From: Kitasatospora sp. NBC_00374
GTDB taxonomy: Bacteria; Actinomycetota; Actinomycetes; Streptomycetales; Streptomycetaceae
NCBI RefSeq assembly: GCF_041434935.1
Contig: NZ_CP107964.1
Coordinates: forward strand, 4,092,001 to 4,156,000
Length of the DNA stretch: 64,000 nt
Direction: 5' to 3'
Shown here: positions 31,695 to 40,916 of the stretch, piece by piece
Layout: each line of letters starts with the position of its first letter
Numbering within the stretch: position 1 is the first letter of the stretch
The notes under the pieces: model-generated
The model's input: only the letters and a program-made list of their open reading frames with translations
Database searches by the model: none
Told to the model about the DNA's origin: nothing
Position numbers and translations under genes: made by a program

Positions 31695-34600
31695 CTAGTC
31701 CTTGCGGCGCTTGCGGAAGATGCCGCGCGGCGCCTCGGGCTCGGTCTGCTGGTCCTCGGGCTCCCAATGCGCCCACTCGTCGCGGGAGCCGAGGAGGGTG
31801 TCGGTGAGGCTCGGCAGGTCGTCCATCGGCGTCTCCTCCGCCCAGTCCGGGCGCGGGCGCGACTCGACGGCCGGCAGCTCCCGGGTGGACTCGGGCTCCT
31901 CCGCGGGCGGCTGCGCGGGCTCGTCCCGCCACAGGCCCGGGGGCACCCGGTCCGGCGCCGGACCGGCACCGGCCGCGGCGGTCGGGGGCACCGGCGGCAG
32001 CACGGCCGTCTCGTCGGCTGCGGGCACCTTCGGCAGCACGGCGGTGGCGTCCGCGGCGGGCACCTTCCGCAGGACCGCGGTGGCGTCGGCGGCGGGCACC
32101 TTCGGCAGCACCGCGGTCTCGGCCGCCGCCGGGGCGGACCTGCGGGCGGCCTCGGCGGCCGCCCGGATCGCCGCCCGGCGCGCCTCCTCCGTGATCTCCT
32201 GGGTGATCTCGGCCTCGCCCGCGGGCTCGGTCGACACCTGCGGCAGCTCGGCCGTCACGGCCTCCGGCCGGGCGGACCCGGCCGCGTCGGCACCCGCCGT
32301 CACCGCTGCCGCGGCAGCCGTGGCGGCCGCCGCTGCGGCAGCGTCGGCCTCGGCCTTCAGCCGGGCCTCCTCCGCGCGCTGCAGGGCCTCCTCCGCCCGT
32401 CGACGCTGCTCGGCCCGCTGCAGCTCGCGCTGCCGCTGGATCTCGGCCTGGGCCGCGGCCTCCGCCTCCCGGCGCTTGCGCTCCTCGGCCTCGACCGCCA
32501 GCCTGGCCGCCTCGGCAGCCTGACGCGCGGCCTCCACCTCGGCCCGCAGCCGGGCCTCCTCCGCCTCCTTGAGCCGGGCCTCCTCGGCGGCCTTGCGGGC
32601 GGCCTCGGCGGCGATCCGCTCGGCCTCCAGCTTGGCGAGCCGGTCCTTCTCGGCCTGCTCCGCGCGCAGCTGCTCCAGCAGCTCCTGCCGCTTGCGCTCG
32701 GCCTCGGCCAGCTCGGCCTGCTGGCGGGCCTCCTCGGCGGCGCGCCGGGCGGCGTCCTCACGGGCGAGGCGATCCTGCTCGGCCTTGGCGGCGCGCTCCT
32801 GGTCGGAGAGCGGCAGCTCCCGGTCGAGCCGGTGGCGGATCGCGGTGGTCACCAGGGCGGGCTGCTGGCTGCCGTCGACGACCAGGTAGCGGGACGGGTC
32901 GGCCGCGGCCAGCGCGAGGAAGCCGGCCCGGACCCGCTGGTGGAACTCGGTGGGCTCGGACTCCAGCCGGTCCAGCGCCTCGGTGAAGCGCTCGCGGGCA
33001 GCCCCGGGGTCGACGTCCAGCACCACGGTGAGGTCGGGGACGAGTCCGCCGGTCGCCCAGCGCGAGATCCGGGCGACCTCGGTGGCGGCCAGGTCGCGGC
33101 CGGCCCCCTGGTAGGCGATCGAGGAGTCCATGTACCGGTCGGTGATCACCACGGCGCCGCGGGCGAGCGCCGGGCGGATCACGTTCTCGACGTGCTCGGC
33201 CCGGTCGGCGGCGTAGATCAGCGCCTCGGCACGGTGCGAGAGTCCGGTGTTGCCGACGTCCAGCACGAGCGCGCGCAGCCGCTGTCCGATCGGGCTCCCG
33301 CCGGGTTCGCGGGTCAGCACCACCTCGTGGCCCTTGCTGCGGATCCACTCCGCCAGGGCCTGCGACTGGGTGGACTTGCCGGCGCCGTCGCCGCCCTCCA
33401 GGGCGATGAAGAAGCCGGTACCGGTGGTGCGGTGCGGGGCGATCGTGCTGGAGCCGCGCAGCGCCTGCACCAGCTCGCGGCCGAGCGGCACGCTCCCGCG
33501 CCGGTCGTCGGTCTTGAGCAGCACCACGGCGGCCAGCACCAGGGTGAGCAGGCCGGCGGTGGAGACCGCCAGCGCGGCGCCCCCGTGGATGAAGGTGAAA
33601 CCGCCCGGCCGGACCTCGCCGTACTGGACCTCGCCGTAGACGGCGGCGATCAGCGGCAGTCCGACCAGCGCGGCGGCCACCACGGCCCGCAGCACCGCGT
33701 ACAGGTGCTCGGTGACCTTGGGCAGCCGCGACTCCTCGATCTCCTGCGCGAGCAGCGTACGGCCGGTGGCGACGACCACCCCGGCCGCCAGCCCGGCCAG
33801 CACGGTGAGCAGCAGCACCAGGACGAAGTCCAGCACCAGCCCGGCCAGGATCAGCGTGACGCCCTCGACCAGCAGCGCCAGCGCGAGCAGCCGCCGGCGG
33901 GAGAGCGCCGGCAGGGTGGCCCGGGTCAGCCGGATGCCGAGGGCCGGAGCCCCGGCGGCGGCGAGGACCAGCAGGCCGTACCCGATCGGGCCGGCCCGGT
34001 GGTCGAGGGCGGTGAGCAGACCGAGCGCGCTGACACCGGCCATGGTGGCGTAGGCGGCGGCGACCGCGAAGGTGAAGTAGGGGGCGGATCCGGTGCGGCC
34101 CTTGCGCAGCGCCGAGCCGCCGGGGGCGGCGTCGACGGGCGCGCGCAGGCCCTGCAGCGGGGACCGCGGGGCGACCGGGCCGGCGGACGGCAGCTGCTGG
34201 AGGTAGATCAGCACGGCGGAGCCGGCGAACAGCAGCGCGGCGCCGACGGCCGCCGAGGTCACCTGGTTGAGCCGCAGCCAGTCGGAGGCGACCGCGGCGA
34301 AGACGTTGTTGAGCAGGGTGAACGCGACCAGCGCGGTCGCGGCGAGCGGGATGGTGGCCCAGCCGGTCCGGGCGTCCAGGGTCCGCACCGCGTCCAGGCT
34401 GGCGTCCGAGGGGCGCCGCTCGGCGGCCGGGGCGTACGGGTCGGCGGCGGGCAGCAGGCCGGGGACGGCCGCGGCCTTGCCGATCGTCCAGACCCGTTCG
34501 GCCGCTCCGGTCACGAAGACGGTGGCGAGCAGCGCCCAGACCGCCGAGTCGGCCGTCCAGGTGACCCACCAGGGGGCGATGCCGATCAGCACGGCTCGCA

Positions 34601-34979
34601 GCGCGTCGGCGCCGAACAGGGTCCAGCGGCCGTCCATCCGGGCGACCAGCTTGTGCACCGGGCCCAGCAGCGCCGCGCCGAACAGCAGGGTGGCGAGCAG
34701 CCTGGCCCCGAACACGGCGGCCAGCGCGAGCGCGAACTGGCGGTACCCGGACCCGGACCCGAACTGGCCGCCCAGCACGGCGGCGACCACCGTCAGGGGC
34801 GCCAGCACCAGCAGGCCGAGCCGGTCGGCCGTCCCCCCGACCAGCTGGGCCGTCCACAGCCGGCGGTACGGGCGCAGCCGCAACAGGGCCCGGGCCCGCT
34901 CGCCGGGTGTGCCGGCCGGGGCCACGGGTGGCAGGGCGTGCACGCCAGTGCGGTTGGTGGGCTGCTCCTCGCTCGTCAT
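31695..34979 (-). CDS. tmk: Thymidylate kinase fused to an MFS-like membrane domain and coiled-coil tail
   Basis: A 1094-residue three-part protein. Residues ~30-515 form a 12-segment MFS-like domain (permease signature is weak). Residues ~520-730 are dTMP kinase: P-loop LEGGDGAGKSTQ, TREPGGSPIG, and DRYMDSSIAYQGAGRDL; it phosphorylates dTMP to dTDP. Residues ~730-900 are a long Ala/Glu/Arg/Lys coiled coil, followed by repeats of TAVLPKVPAAD and a Pro/acidic tail. Membrane-fused tmk is known from streptomycetes. TACCCT six bases before the ATG, and no ribosome binding site, point to leaderless expression. Confidence 0.92.
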   Translation of the reverse strand: MTSEEQPTNRTGVHALPPVAPAGTPGERARALLRLRPYRRLWTAQLVGGTADRLGLLVLAPLTVVAAVLGGQFGSGSGYRQFALALAAVFGARLLATLLFGAALLGPVHKLVARMDGRWTLFGADALRAVLIGIAPWWVTWTADSAVWALLATVFVTGAAERVWTIGKAAAVPGLLPAADPYAPAAERRPSDASLDAVRTLDARTGWATIPLAATALVAFTLLNNVFAAVASDWLRLNQVTSAAVGAALLFAGSAVLIYLQQLPSAGPVAPRSPLQGLRAPVDAAPGGSALRKGRTGSAPYFTFAVAAAYATMAGVSALGLLTALDHRAGPIGYGLLVLAAAGAPALGIRLTRATLPALSRRRLLALALLVEGVTLILAGLVLDFVLVLLLTVLAGLAAGVVVATGRTLLAQEIEESRLPKVTEHLYAVLRAVVAAALVGLPLIAAVYGEVQYGEVRPGGFTFIHGGAALAVSTAGLLTLVLAAVVLLKTDDRRGSVPLGRELVQALRGSSTIAPHRTTGTGFFIALEGGDGAGKSTQSQALAEWIRSKGHEVVLTREPGGSPIGQRLRALVLDVGNTGLSHRAEALIYAADRAEHVENVIRPALARGAVVITDRYMDSSIAYQGAGRDLAATEVARISRWATGGLVPDLTVVLDVDPGAARERFTEALDRLESEPTEFHQRVRAGFLALAAADPSRYLVVDGSQQPALVTTAIRHRLDRELPLSDQERAAKAEQDRLAREDAARRAAEEARQQAELAEAERKRQELLEQLRAEQAEKDRLAKLEAERIAAEAARKAAEEARLKEAEEARLRAEVEAARQAAEAARLAVEAEERKRREAEAAAQAEIQRQRELQRAEQRRRAEEALQRAEEARLKAEADAAAAAAATAAAAAVTAGADAAGSARPEAVTAELPQVSTEPAGEAEITQEITEEARRAAIRAAAEAARRSAPAAAETAVLPKVPAADATAVLRKVPAADATAVLPKVPAADETAVLPPVPPTAAAGAGPAPDRVPPGLWRDEPAQPPAEEPESTRELPAVESRPRPDWAEETPMDDLPSLTDTLLGSRDEWAHWEPEDQQTEPEAPRGIFRKRRKD

Positions 34980-34985
34980 ACCGTC

Positions 34986-34991
34986 AGGGTA
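34986..34991 (-). promoter_or_regulatory. Candidate -10 element (leaderless) for tmk
   Basis: TACCCT on the minus strand, then six bases, then the ATG at 34979. Confidence 0.5.
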
Positions 34992-35060
34992 GCGGTCAGG
35001 GCAGGCGCCAGTAGGGGTGCGGGCCCTGTGAGGCGGCCTCATGACAGGGTTGTGACGCAC

Positions 35061-35091
35061 CGCGGGCCCGCACCGACGGTGCGGGCCCGCG
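35061..35091 (-). terminator. topA terminator
   Basis: A perfect 14-base inverted repeat (CGCGGGCCCGCACC and complement) with the three-base loop GAC starts 12 bases after the topA stop. Confidence 0.85.
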
Positions 35092-35103
35092 ATTCGAACA
35101 GGA

Positions 35104-37986
35104 TCAGCTCTCCTCGGACTCCGAGGGGGCCTGGCCGGCGGCGGTCGTCGCCGCCGTGGCGGTCTTCTTGGCGGCCGCCTTCTTCGCCGTGGCGGTCTTG
35201 GCCGTCGCGGTCTTGGCGGTGGTCGTCTTCTTCGCGGCGGTCTTCTTCGCGGTGGTCTTCTTCGCCGCCGTCTTGGTGGCCGCCGCCTTCTTCGCGGGGG
35301 CCTTCTTGGCGACCTTCTTCACCGGCCCGCGGGCCCGCTTCTCGGCCAGCAGCTCGTAACCGCGCTCCGGCGTGATGGTCTCCACGTCGTCGTCCTTGCG
35401 GAGCGTCGCGTTGGTCTCGCCGTCCGTCACGTACGGGCCGAACCGACCGTCCTTGACGACCACCGGCCGCTCGCTGACCGGGTCGTTGCCGAGCTCCTTG
35501 AGCGGCGGCGCGGCGGCGGCCCGGCCGCGCGCCTTGGGCTGGGCGTAGACCGCCAGCGCCTCGTCGAGGCTGACGGTGAACAGCTGGTCCTCGCTGGTCA
35601 GCGAGCGGGAGTCGGTGCCGCGCTTGAGGTACGGGCCGTAGCGGCCGTTCTGCGCGGTGATCTCCTGGCCCTCGGCGTCGACGCCGACCACGCGCGGCAG
35701 CGAGAGCAGCTTCAGCGCGTCGTCGAGGGTGACGGTGTCCAGCGTCATCGTCTTGAAGAGCGAGGCGGTCCGCGGCTTGACCGCGTTCTTTCCGGTCTTC
35801 GGGGTGCCCTCGGGCAGGATCTCGGTCACGTACGGGCCGTAGCGGCCGTCCTTGGCGACCAGCATGTTGCCGCTGACCGGGTCGGCCCCCAGCTCGAAGT
35901 CACCGCTGGGCTTGGCCAGCAGTTCCTCGGCAAGCTCGACGGTGAGCTCGTCCGGCGGCATCTCGTCCGGGATGTCGGCGCGCTGGCCGGGCTCGCCCTC
36001 CACCTGGGAGGCCTTCTCGACGTACGGGCCGTAGCGGCCCACCCGCAGGGTGATCTCGTCGCTCAGCGGGAACGAGCTGATCTCCCGGGCGTCGATCGCG
36101 CCGAGGTCGGTGACGAGCTCCTTCAGTCCGCCGAGGTGGTCGCCGTCGCCGTTGCCGGCGTCGGCGGCGCCGCCGGCCGGCAGCCCCTCGCCCTCACCGA
36201 AGTAGAAGCGCTTCAGCCACGGGACGGACTGGGCCTCGCCCGCGGCGATCCGGTCGAGGTCGTCCTCCATCCGGGCGGTGAAGTCGTAGTCGACCAGCCG
36301 GCCGAAGTGCTTCTCCAGCAGGTTCACCACGGCGAACGAGAGGAAGGAGGGGACGAGCGCCGTGCCCTTCTTGAAGACGTACTTGCGGTTGATGATCGTG
36401 TCGATGATCGACGCGTACGTCGACGGGCGGCCGATCTCGCGGTCTTCCAGCTCCTTGACCAGCGAGGCCTCGGTGTAGCGAGCCGGCGGCTTGGTCGCGT
36501 GGCCCTCCGGGTTGAGCCGGTCGGCGGCCAGCGGGTCGCCCTCGGTGACCTGGGGCAGCCTGCGCTCGCGGTCGTCCAGCTCGGCGTTCGGGTCGTCGGC
36601 GCCCTCGACGTAGGCCTTCAGGAAGCCGTGGAAGGTGATGATCTTGCCGGAGGCGGAGAACTCGGCGTCCCGGCCGTCCGAGGCCCGGCCGCCCACCTTG
36701 ACGGTGACCGACTGACCGACGGCGTCCTTCATCTGGGAGGCGACGGTACGCATCCAGATCAGCTCGTACAGCCGGAAGTCGTCGCCGCCCAGGCCGGTCT
36801 CGGCCGGGGTGCGGAAGCGGTCGCCGGAGGGGCGGATCGCCTCGTGCGCCTCCTGGGCGTTCTTCACCTTGCTGGCGTAGGTGCGCGGCGCGTCCGGCAG
36901 GTAGTCGGCCCCGTAGAGCTGGGTGACCTGGGCGCGGGCGGCGGCGACGGCCGTCTCGGAGAGCGTGGTGGAGTCGGTACGCATATAGGTGATGAAGCCG
37001 TTCTCGTACAGCTTCTGGGCCACCTGCATGGTCCGCTTGGCGCCGAAGCCCAGCTTGCGGCTGGCCTCCTGCTGGAGCGTGGTGGTGCGGAACGGCGCGT
37101 ACGGCGAGCGGCGGTACGGCTTGGACTCGACGCTGCGGACGGCGAAGGCCGTCTGCTCCAGGGCGGCGGCCAGCCCGCGGGCGGCCTGCTCGTCCAGGTG
37201 CATGGTGTTCGCGGTCTTGAGCCGGCCGTCCTGGCCGAAGTCCCGGCCGGTGGCGACCCGCTTGCCGTCGACGGAGACCAGCCGGGCGCCGAACGTCTCG
37301 GGGTTGGCCGCGTCCACGGCGGTCCGGCCGGTGCCGAAGGTGCCGACCAGGTCCCAGTACGAGGCGGACCGGAACGCCATCCGCTCCCGCTCGCGCTCGA
37401 CCACCAGGCGGGTCGCGACGGACTGCACCCGGCCGGCCGAGAGCTTCGGCATGACCTTCTTCCACAGCACCGGCGAGACCTCGTAGCCGTAGAGGCGGTC
37501 GAGGATGCGGCGGGTCTCCTGGGCGTCGACCAGGCGCTGGTTCAGCTCGCGCGGGTTGCGCACGGCCTCCTGGATCGCGTCCTTGGTGATCTCGTGGAAG
37601 ACCATCCGGTGCACCGGCACCTTGGGCTTGAGCACCTCCCGCAGGTGCCAGGCGATCGCCTCGCCCTCGCGGTCCTCATCGGTGGCGAGGAAGAGCTCGT
37701 CGGACTCGGCGAGCAGCGACTTCAACTTGGTGACCTGGGACTTCTTGTCCGCGTTCACCACATAGATGGGTGCGAAGTCGTGGTCGACGTCGACCCCCAG
37801 GCGGCGCACCTCGCCGGTGTACTTGTCCGGGACCTCGGCAGCCGTGCCGGGCAGGTCGCGGATGTGCCCGACGCTGGCCTCGACGATGTAGCCGGGGCCA
37901 AGGTAGCCCTTGATCGTCTTCGCCTTGGCCGGCGACTCGACGATGACGAGTCGCTTGCCGTGCGCGGTCTCGCTGCTCGGGGACAC
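35104..37986 (-). CDS. topA: DNA topoisomerase I
   Basis: A 960-residue type IA topoisomerase that relaxes negative supercoils. The TOPRIM domain opens with KRLVIVESPAKAKTIKGYLG and has ATDEDREGEA (D-x-D-x-E, ~102-108); the active-site Tyr is in GFITYMRTDSTTLSE at residue ~334. The C-terminal half carries repeated topo_C modules, each with a GRYGPYV-type motif (five are visible), and no Cys-type zinc fingers. The last ~90 residues are Lys/Ala runs (AKKTTAKK-like), the basic tail typical of actinobacterial TopA. GTG start at 37986. Confidence 0.97.
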   Translation of the reverse strand: MSPSSETAHGKRLVIVESPAKAKTIKGYLGPGYIVEASVGHIRDLPGTAAEVPDKYTGEVRRLGVDVDHDFAPIYVVNADKKSQVTKLKSLLAESDELFLATDEDREGEAIAWHLREVLKPKVPVHRMVFHEITKDAIQEAVRNPRELNQRLVDAQETRRILDRLYGYEVSPVLWKKVMPKLSAGRVQSVATRLVVERERERMAFRSASYWDLVGTFGTGRTAVDAANPETFGARLVSVDGKRVATGRDFGQDGRLKTANTMHLDEQAARGLAAALEQTAFAVRSVESKPYRRSPYAPFRTTTLQQEASRKLGFGAKRTMQVAQKLYENGFITYMRTDSTTLSETAVAAARAQVTQLYGADYLPDAPRTYASKVKNAQEAHEAIRPSGDRFRTPAETGLGGDDFRLYELIWMRTVASQMKDAVGQSVTVKVGGRASDGRDAEFSASGKIITFHGFLKAYVEGADDPNAELDDRERRLPQVTEGDPLAADRLNPEGHATKPPARYTEASLVKELEDREIGRPSTYASIIDTIINRKYVFKKGTALVPSFLSFAVVNLLEKHFGRLVDYDFTARMEDDLDRIAAGEAQSVPWLKRFYFGEGEGLPAGGAADAGNGDGDHLGGLKELVTDLGAIDAREISSFPLSDEITLRVGRYGPYVEKASQVEGEPGQRADIPDEMPPDELTVELAEELLAKPSGDFELGADPVSGNMLVAKDGRYGPYVTEILPEGTPKTGKNAVKPRTASLFKTMTLDTVTLDDALKLLSLPRVVGVDAEGQEITAQNGRYGPYLKRGTDSRSLTSEDQLFTVSLDEALAVYAQPKARGRAAAAPPLKELGNDPVSERPVVVKDGRFGPYVTDGETNATLRKDDDVETITPERGYELLAEKRARGPVKKVAKKAPAKKAAATKTAAKKTTAKKTAAKKTTTAKTATAKTATAKKAAAKKTATAATTAAGQAPSESEES

Positions 37987-38036
37987 CTTCGCTCTTCTCT
38001 CCCGGTCGTTATCTCTGCTGGCGGCGCGGCCGACAC

Positions 38037-38065
38037 GAGGGAGGGATTTCGCCCGACCCTCCCTC
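38037..38065 (-). promoter_or_regulatory. Hairpin in the topA leader
   Basis: GAGGGAGGG and CCCTCCCTC are perfect inverted arms around an 11-base loop, 51-79 bases upstream of the topA start. It would lie in the mRNA leader if transcription starts near 38130. The arms contain Shine-Dalgarno-like GGAGGG, so it might compete for ribosomes or act as a processing site. Confidence 0.5.
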
Positions 38066-38134
38066 CTTTCCCGCCAGAGGACAGGAGGGGCACATCGCCC
38101 GGAGGCAGTCGCTGTGCGACGGCCCCACCAGCGG

Positions 38135-38165
38135 AGTGTGACCGTACCCTGGCCACCCTTGTCAA
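38135..38165 (-). promoter_or_regulatory. Candidate topA promoter
   Basis: A perfect TTGACA at 38165-38160 (minus strand) with CACACT 19 bases downstream, 150-180 bases upstream of topA. The -10 box is weak. The rest of the 37987-38451 interval shows no supportable gene. Confidence 0.35.
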
Positions 38166-38451
38166 ACGGACGGATCCAGCTTTTTCACTTGCTAGGCCGA
38201 CCGACGCCACTCGAACGGTAACCCGATGCCGAGCCTTTGCGCTGCGCAGATGGGGCTTTCATCCTCCGAGCAGGCCGCTGGAAGTGCCTCGGCGGCCGGA
38301 TTCGGCACACCGATGGCTGACGGGCGCTCAGCCCGGCGCCCGGTCGGTGGGGCGCTGCGCTCCACGGGTCGGGCGCGGCGGAAGGCCTGCCCGGAAAGCC
38401 CGGCACGGGTCACCGGCGGGGCGGGCGAGCGGGGCCGGGGCCGGGGCCGGG

Positions 38452-39000
38452 TCAGCGGAGGACCGCGGCTCCGAGCAGGCTGAGCCCGCCGGCCAGGGCG
38501 CTGGTGCCGAGCAGCGCCCAGAACAGGTCGCTGAGCAGGGCGGGAGCCGCGTCCGCACCGGCCAGCACCACCCGGTCGGGCCGCCGCGCGTCGTAGGCGA
38601 TCTGGACGTTCGTCCCGGGCCGCAGCCGCGCCGGGCGGCGCAGCGGGGTGTGCCCGCGGGGCCGGGCCAGGACGGTTCCGGCAGGCGGCGCGGCACCGGG
38701 CAGGACGGCACCGGCGGGCCGCTCGGTGTCGGGGACGGCCCGCAGCGGCACGCCGTCGGGCCGGCCCGTCACCGAGTACGACAGCAGCGGTGCACTGTCC
38801 AGCTCGCCGAAGGCGTCGCCGTAGGGTTCCAGGTGCGGGACGCCGTGGCGGTCGCCATCCGCCACGACCCGTGCGGTGACCCGGACACCGTGCCTACGGA
38901 GGCGGTGGCGAAGGCGCAGTTCCACGGCGCACCAGAGCAGGAGTGCGCTGCCGAACAGGGTGAGCACGACCCCCGCCGCCCATGCCGTCGGAACCTCCAC
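38452..39000 (-). CDS. DUF3592-type membrane protein
   Basis: A 182-residue protein with an N-terminal membrane segment (AAGVVLTLFGSALLLWCAVE), a beta-rich middle that includes ARVVADGDRHGVPHLE and APLLSYSVTGRPDGV, RPGTNVQIAYDARRPDRVVL, and a second membrane segment at the C-terminus. This is the DUF3592 arrangement (two membrane helices flanking a small soluble domain); the function is unknown. The GTG at 39000 sits behind GAGGGGG; ATG at 39081 is possible and would add a non-hydrophobic N-terminus. Confidence 0.65.
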   Translation of the reverse strand: MEVPTAWAAGVVLTLFGSALLLWCAVELRLRHRLRRHGVRVTARVVADGDRHGVPHLEPYGDAFGELDSAPLLSYSVTGRPDGVPLRAVPDTERPAGAVLPGAAPPAGTVLARPRGHTPLRRPARLRPGTNVQIAYDARRPDRVVLAGADAAPALLSDLFWALLGTSALAGGLSLLGAAVLR

Positions 39001-39296
39001 CCCTGCCCCCTCGCCCGTCGCCCACAAGCCTGTGGACCGACAGTCGCAGGCCACGGACAACCCCGGACTGACGTTCGACATACGCTGGGGAACGCCGAGG
39101 CCACCGGAAGGTGAACACCCGGCCCGGGGCCGGTGCGTGCACCCGGCCCTGGGGTCGGAGCGTGCACCCGGCCCTGCGGGCACACCGGCCGGGCGGCCGC
39201 GCCGAGCCGGGCCGAGCCCGCCGAGCGGGCCCGACCGGCGGTCAGCCCGCCGGTCAGCCGGTGGTAGCCGGTCGCCGGCCGGTGGTCAGCCCGCGG

Positions 39297-40832
39297 TCAG
39301 CCGGTGACCGGCTCGATGAAGCCCTGCTCGGTCAGCATCCGCAGCGACTCCGGCACCCGGTCCCGCAGCACCACCCGCTCCTCGCCGAGCAGTTGCGCGA
39401 TCGCATCGATGATCTCGCCGGCCGCCAGGGTCCCGTCGCAGACGCCCACGAACCCGGCGCCGACCGTGTCCACCTTGGTCGCCCTGCGCATGCCCCGGTT
39501 GTGACGGAGGATCACATGCTCGGGGTCGTCCGCCCCCGGTGCGCCCACCTGCTCCTGGACCACCTCGTCGGCCAGCACGTACTTGGCCGCCAGCAGCGCG
39601 GCGTCGTCGTGCGTCCGCAGGAAGTCCTGCCGGGCGAACCAGCGGTCGATGTGCGGGCCGAGCGGCTGCTCGACCGGGTGCGGCCACTCCTCGATCCGTA
39701 CGGCCGGATCGGCGGCCCCACCGGCCCGCAGGGTGATCCAGCCGAAACCGATACCCTCGACCTCGGCCGCCTCGAACGCGTCCAGCCACTGGGCGTAGCG
39801 GTCCTGGTAGTCGGAGCCGGGTCCGCGGTGGTCCCCGCCGTCGCGCAGCCAGAGCTCCGCGTACTCGGCGATGTCCTGAACCTGACGCTGCACCACCCAG
39901 GCGTCCAGCCCCGTCCCGGCCACCCAGCCGGCCAGCCGGTCGTGCCAGTCCTCGCCCTTGACGTGCTGCCAGTTCGCCAGCAGGTGGCAGTAGCCGCCTG
40001 GCTCCAGGTGGGTCACGGCGTTGCGGACCAGGGTGCGGCAGAGCTCGTCCCCGGCCATGCCGCCGTCGCGGTAGACGAACCGGCTCCCGGGCGAGATCAC
40101 GAACGGCGGGTTGGAGACGATCAGGTCGAACTTCCGCCCGGCCACCGGCTCGAACAGGCTGCCCTCGACGACCTCGACGTCCGCGAAACCGGAGAGCGCC
40201 AGGGTCAGCCGGGTGAAGTGCAGGGCACGCGGGTTGAGGTCGGTGGCAGTGACCCGCTGGGCGTGGCGAGCCGCGTGCAGCGCCTGCACACCGGAGCCGG
40301 AACCGAGGTCCAGCGCCGACCCGACCGGCCGACGGACGGTCAGATTGGCCAGCGTGGTGGAGGCTCCGCCCACGCCGAGCACCAACTCCTTGCGCACCAC
40401 CCCGGCGGCCGTCTCCCCGGAGCCGATCCCGCCGGCGCCGCCGACGGCGCAGCCCAGGTCGGACACCACCCAGGCGTCCGCGCTGTCCAGCCCGGCCACC
40501 TCGTTGGCGTAGGGGCGCACGTCGACGGTGGCCCGCAGCTCGTCGCCGTCCCGCCGCAGCCAGCCGTCGGCCAGGCAGTGCTCCACCGGAAGCGCCGCGG
40601 CGCCGGCGGCGTACGGCACGGGCTGCTGCAGCAGGAACAGGCGCACCAGCGTCTCCAGCGGCGTGCCGCCACGGGTCGCCCGGAGGGCGGGCACCGCCTC
40701 GCTGCGGGCCAGTGCCGCGTAGCCGGTGGGCCCGAGCAGGTCCAGGCAGCCGTCGGCGGTGAAGGAAGCGGCGAGCAGCGCCTCGCGGAGTTCGGCGAGG
40801 CGGGCGGGGTCAAGAGCGGGGCTACTGGTCAC
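39297..40832 (-). CDS. HemK-like class I methyltransferase with N-terminal extension
   Basis: A ~511-residue protein. The N-terminal ~150 residues are helical with no catalytic motif (DUF7059-like). The central domain has motif I ALDLGSGSGVQALHAA and the amino-methylating signature VSNPPFVISPG (N-P-P-F), as in N5-glutamine and nucleic-acid N-methyltransferases. The C-terminal ~200 residues hold WITLRAG and end with a small winged-like segment. Substrate is probably RNA, DNA or protein amide nitrogen. GTG 40832 was preferred; GTG 40853 is in frame upstream. Neighbouring bldG-region synteny suggests a conserved housekeeping role. Confidence 0.85.
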   Translation of the reverse strand: MTSSPALDPARLAELREALLAASFTADGCLDLLGPTGYAALARSEAVPALRATRGGTPLETLVRLFLLQQPVPYAAGAAALPVEHCLADGWLRRDGDELRATVDVRPYANEVAGLDSADAWVVSDLGCAVGGAGGIGSGETAAGVVRKELVLGVGGASTTLANLTVRRPVGSALDLGSGSGVQALHAARHAQRVTATDLNPRALHFTRLTLALSGFADVEVVEGSLFEPVAGRKFDLIVSNPPFVISPGSRFVYRDGGMAGDELCRTLVRNAVTHLEPGGYCHLLANWQHVKGEDWHDRLAGWVAGTGLDAWVVQRQVQDIAEYAELWLRDGGDHRGPGSDYQDRYAQWLDAFEAAEVEGIGFGWITLRAGGAADPAVRIEEWPHPVEQPLGPHIDRWFARQDFLRTHDDAALLAAKYVLADEVVQEQVGAPGADDPEHVILRHNRGMRRATKVDTVGAGFVGVCDGTLAAGEIIDAIAQLLGEERVVLRDRVPESLRMLTEQGFIEPVTG

Positions 40833-40916
40833 CCCGCCATTGTCCCCCGCCACCGTCGGCGGGCCGCCCCGCGACCGTCCGGCGCGGGCGGCTCGACTCG
40901 CGGACGCGCAGTCGCC

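Noticed and set aside
31767..35375. A 1202-codon open frame antisense to tmk and topA end
   Set aside because: It mirrors the codon pattern of the real genes; composition is Gly/Arg/Gln/His-rich with no domains. Such shadows are expected in DNA this GC-rich.
36136..39114. A 992-codon frame antisense to topA
   Set aside because: Shadow of topA running on through the upstream intergenic region; no motif and no ribosome binding site.
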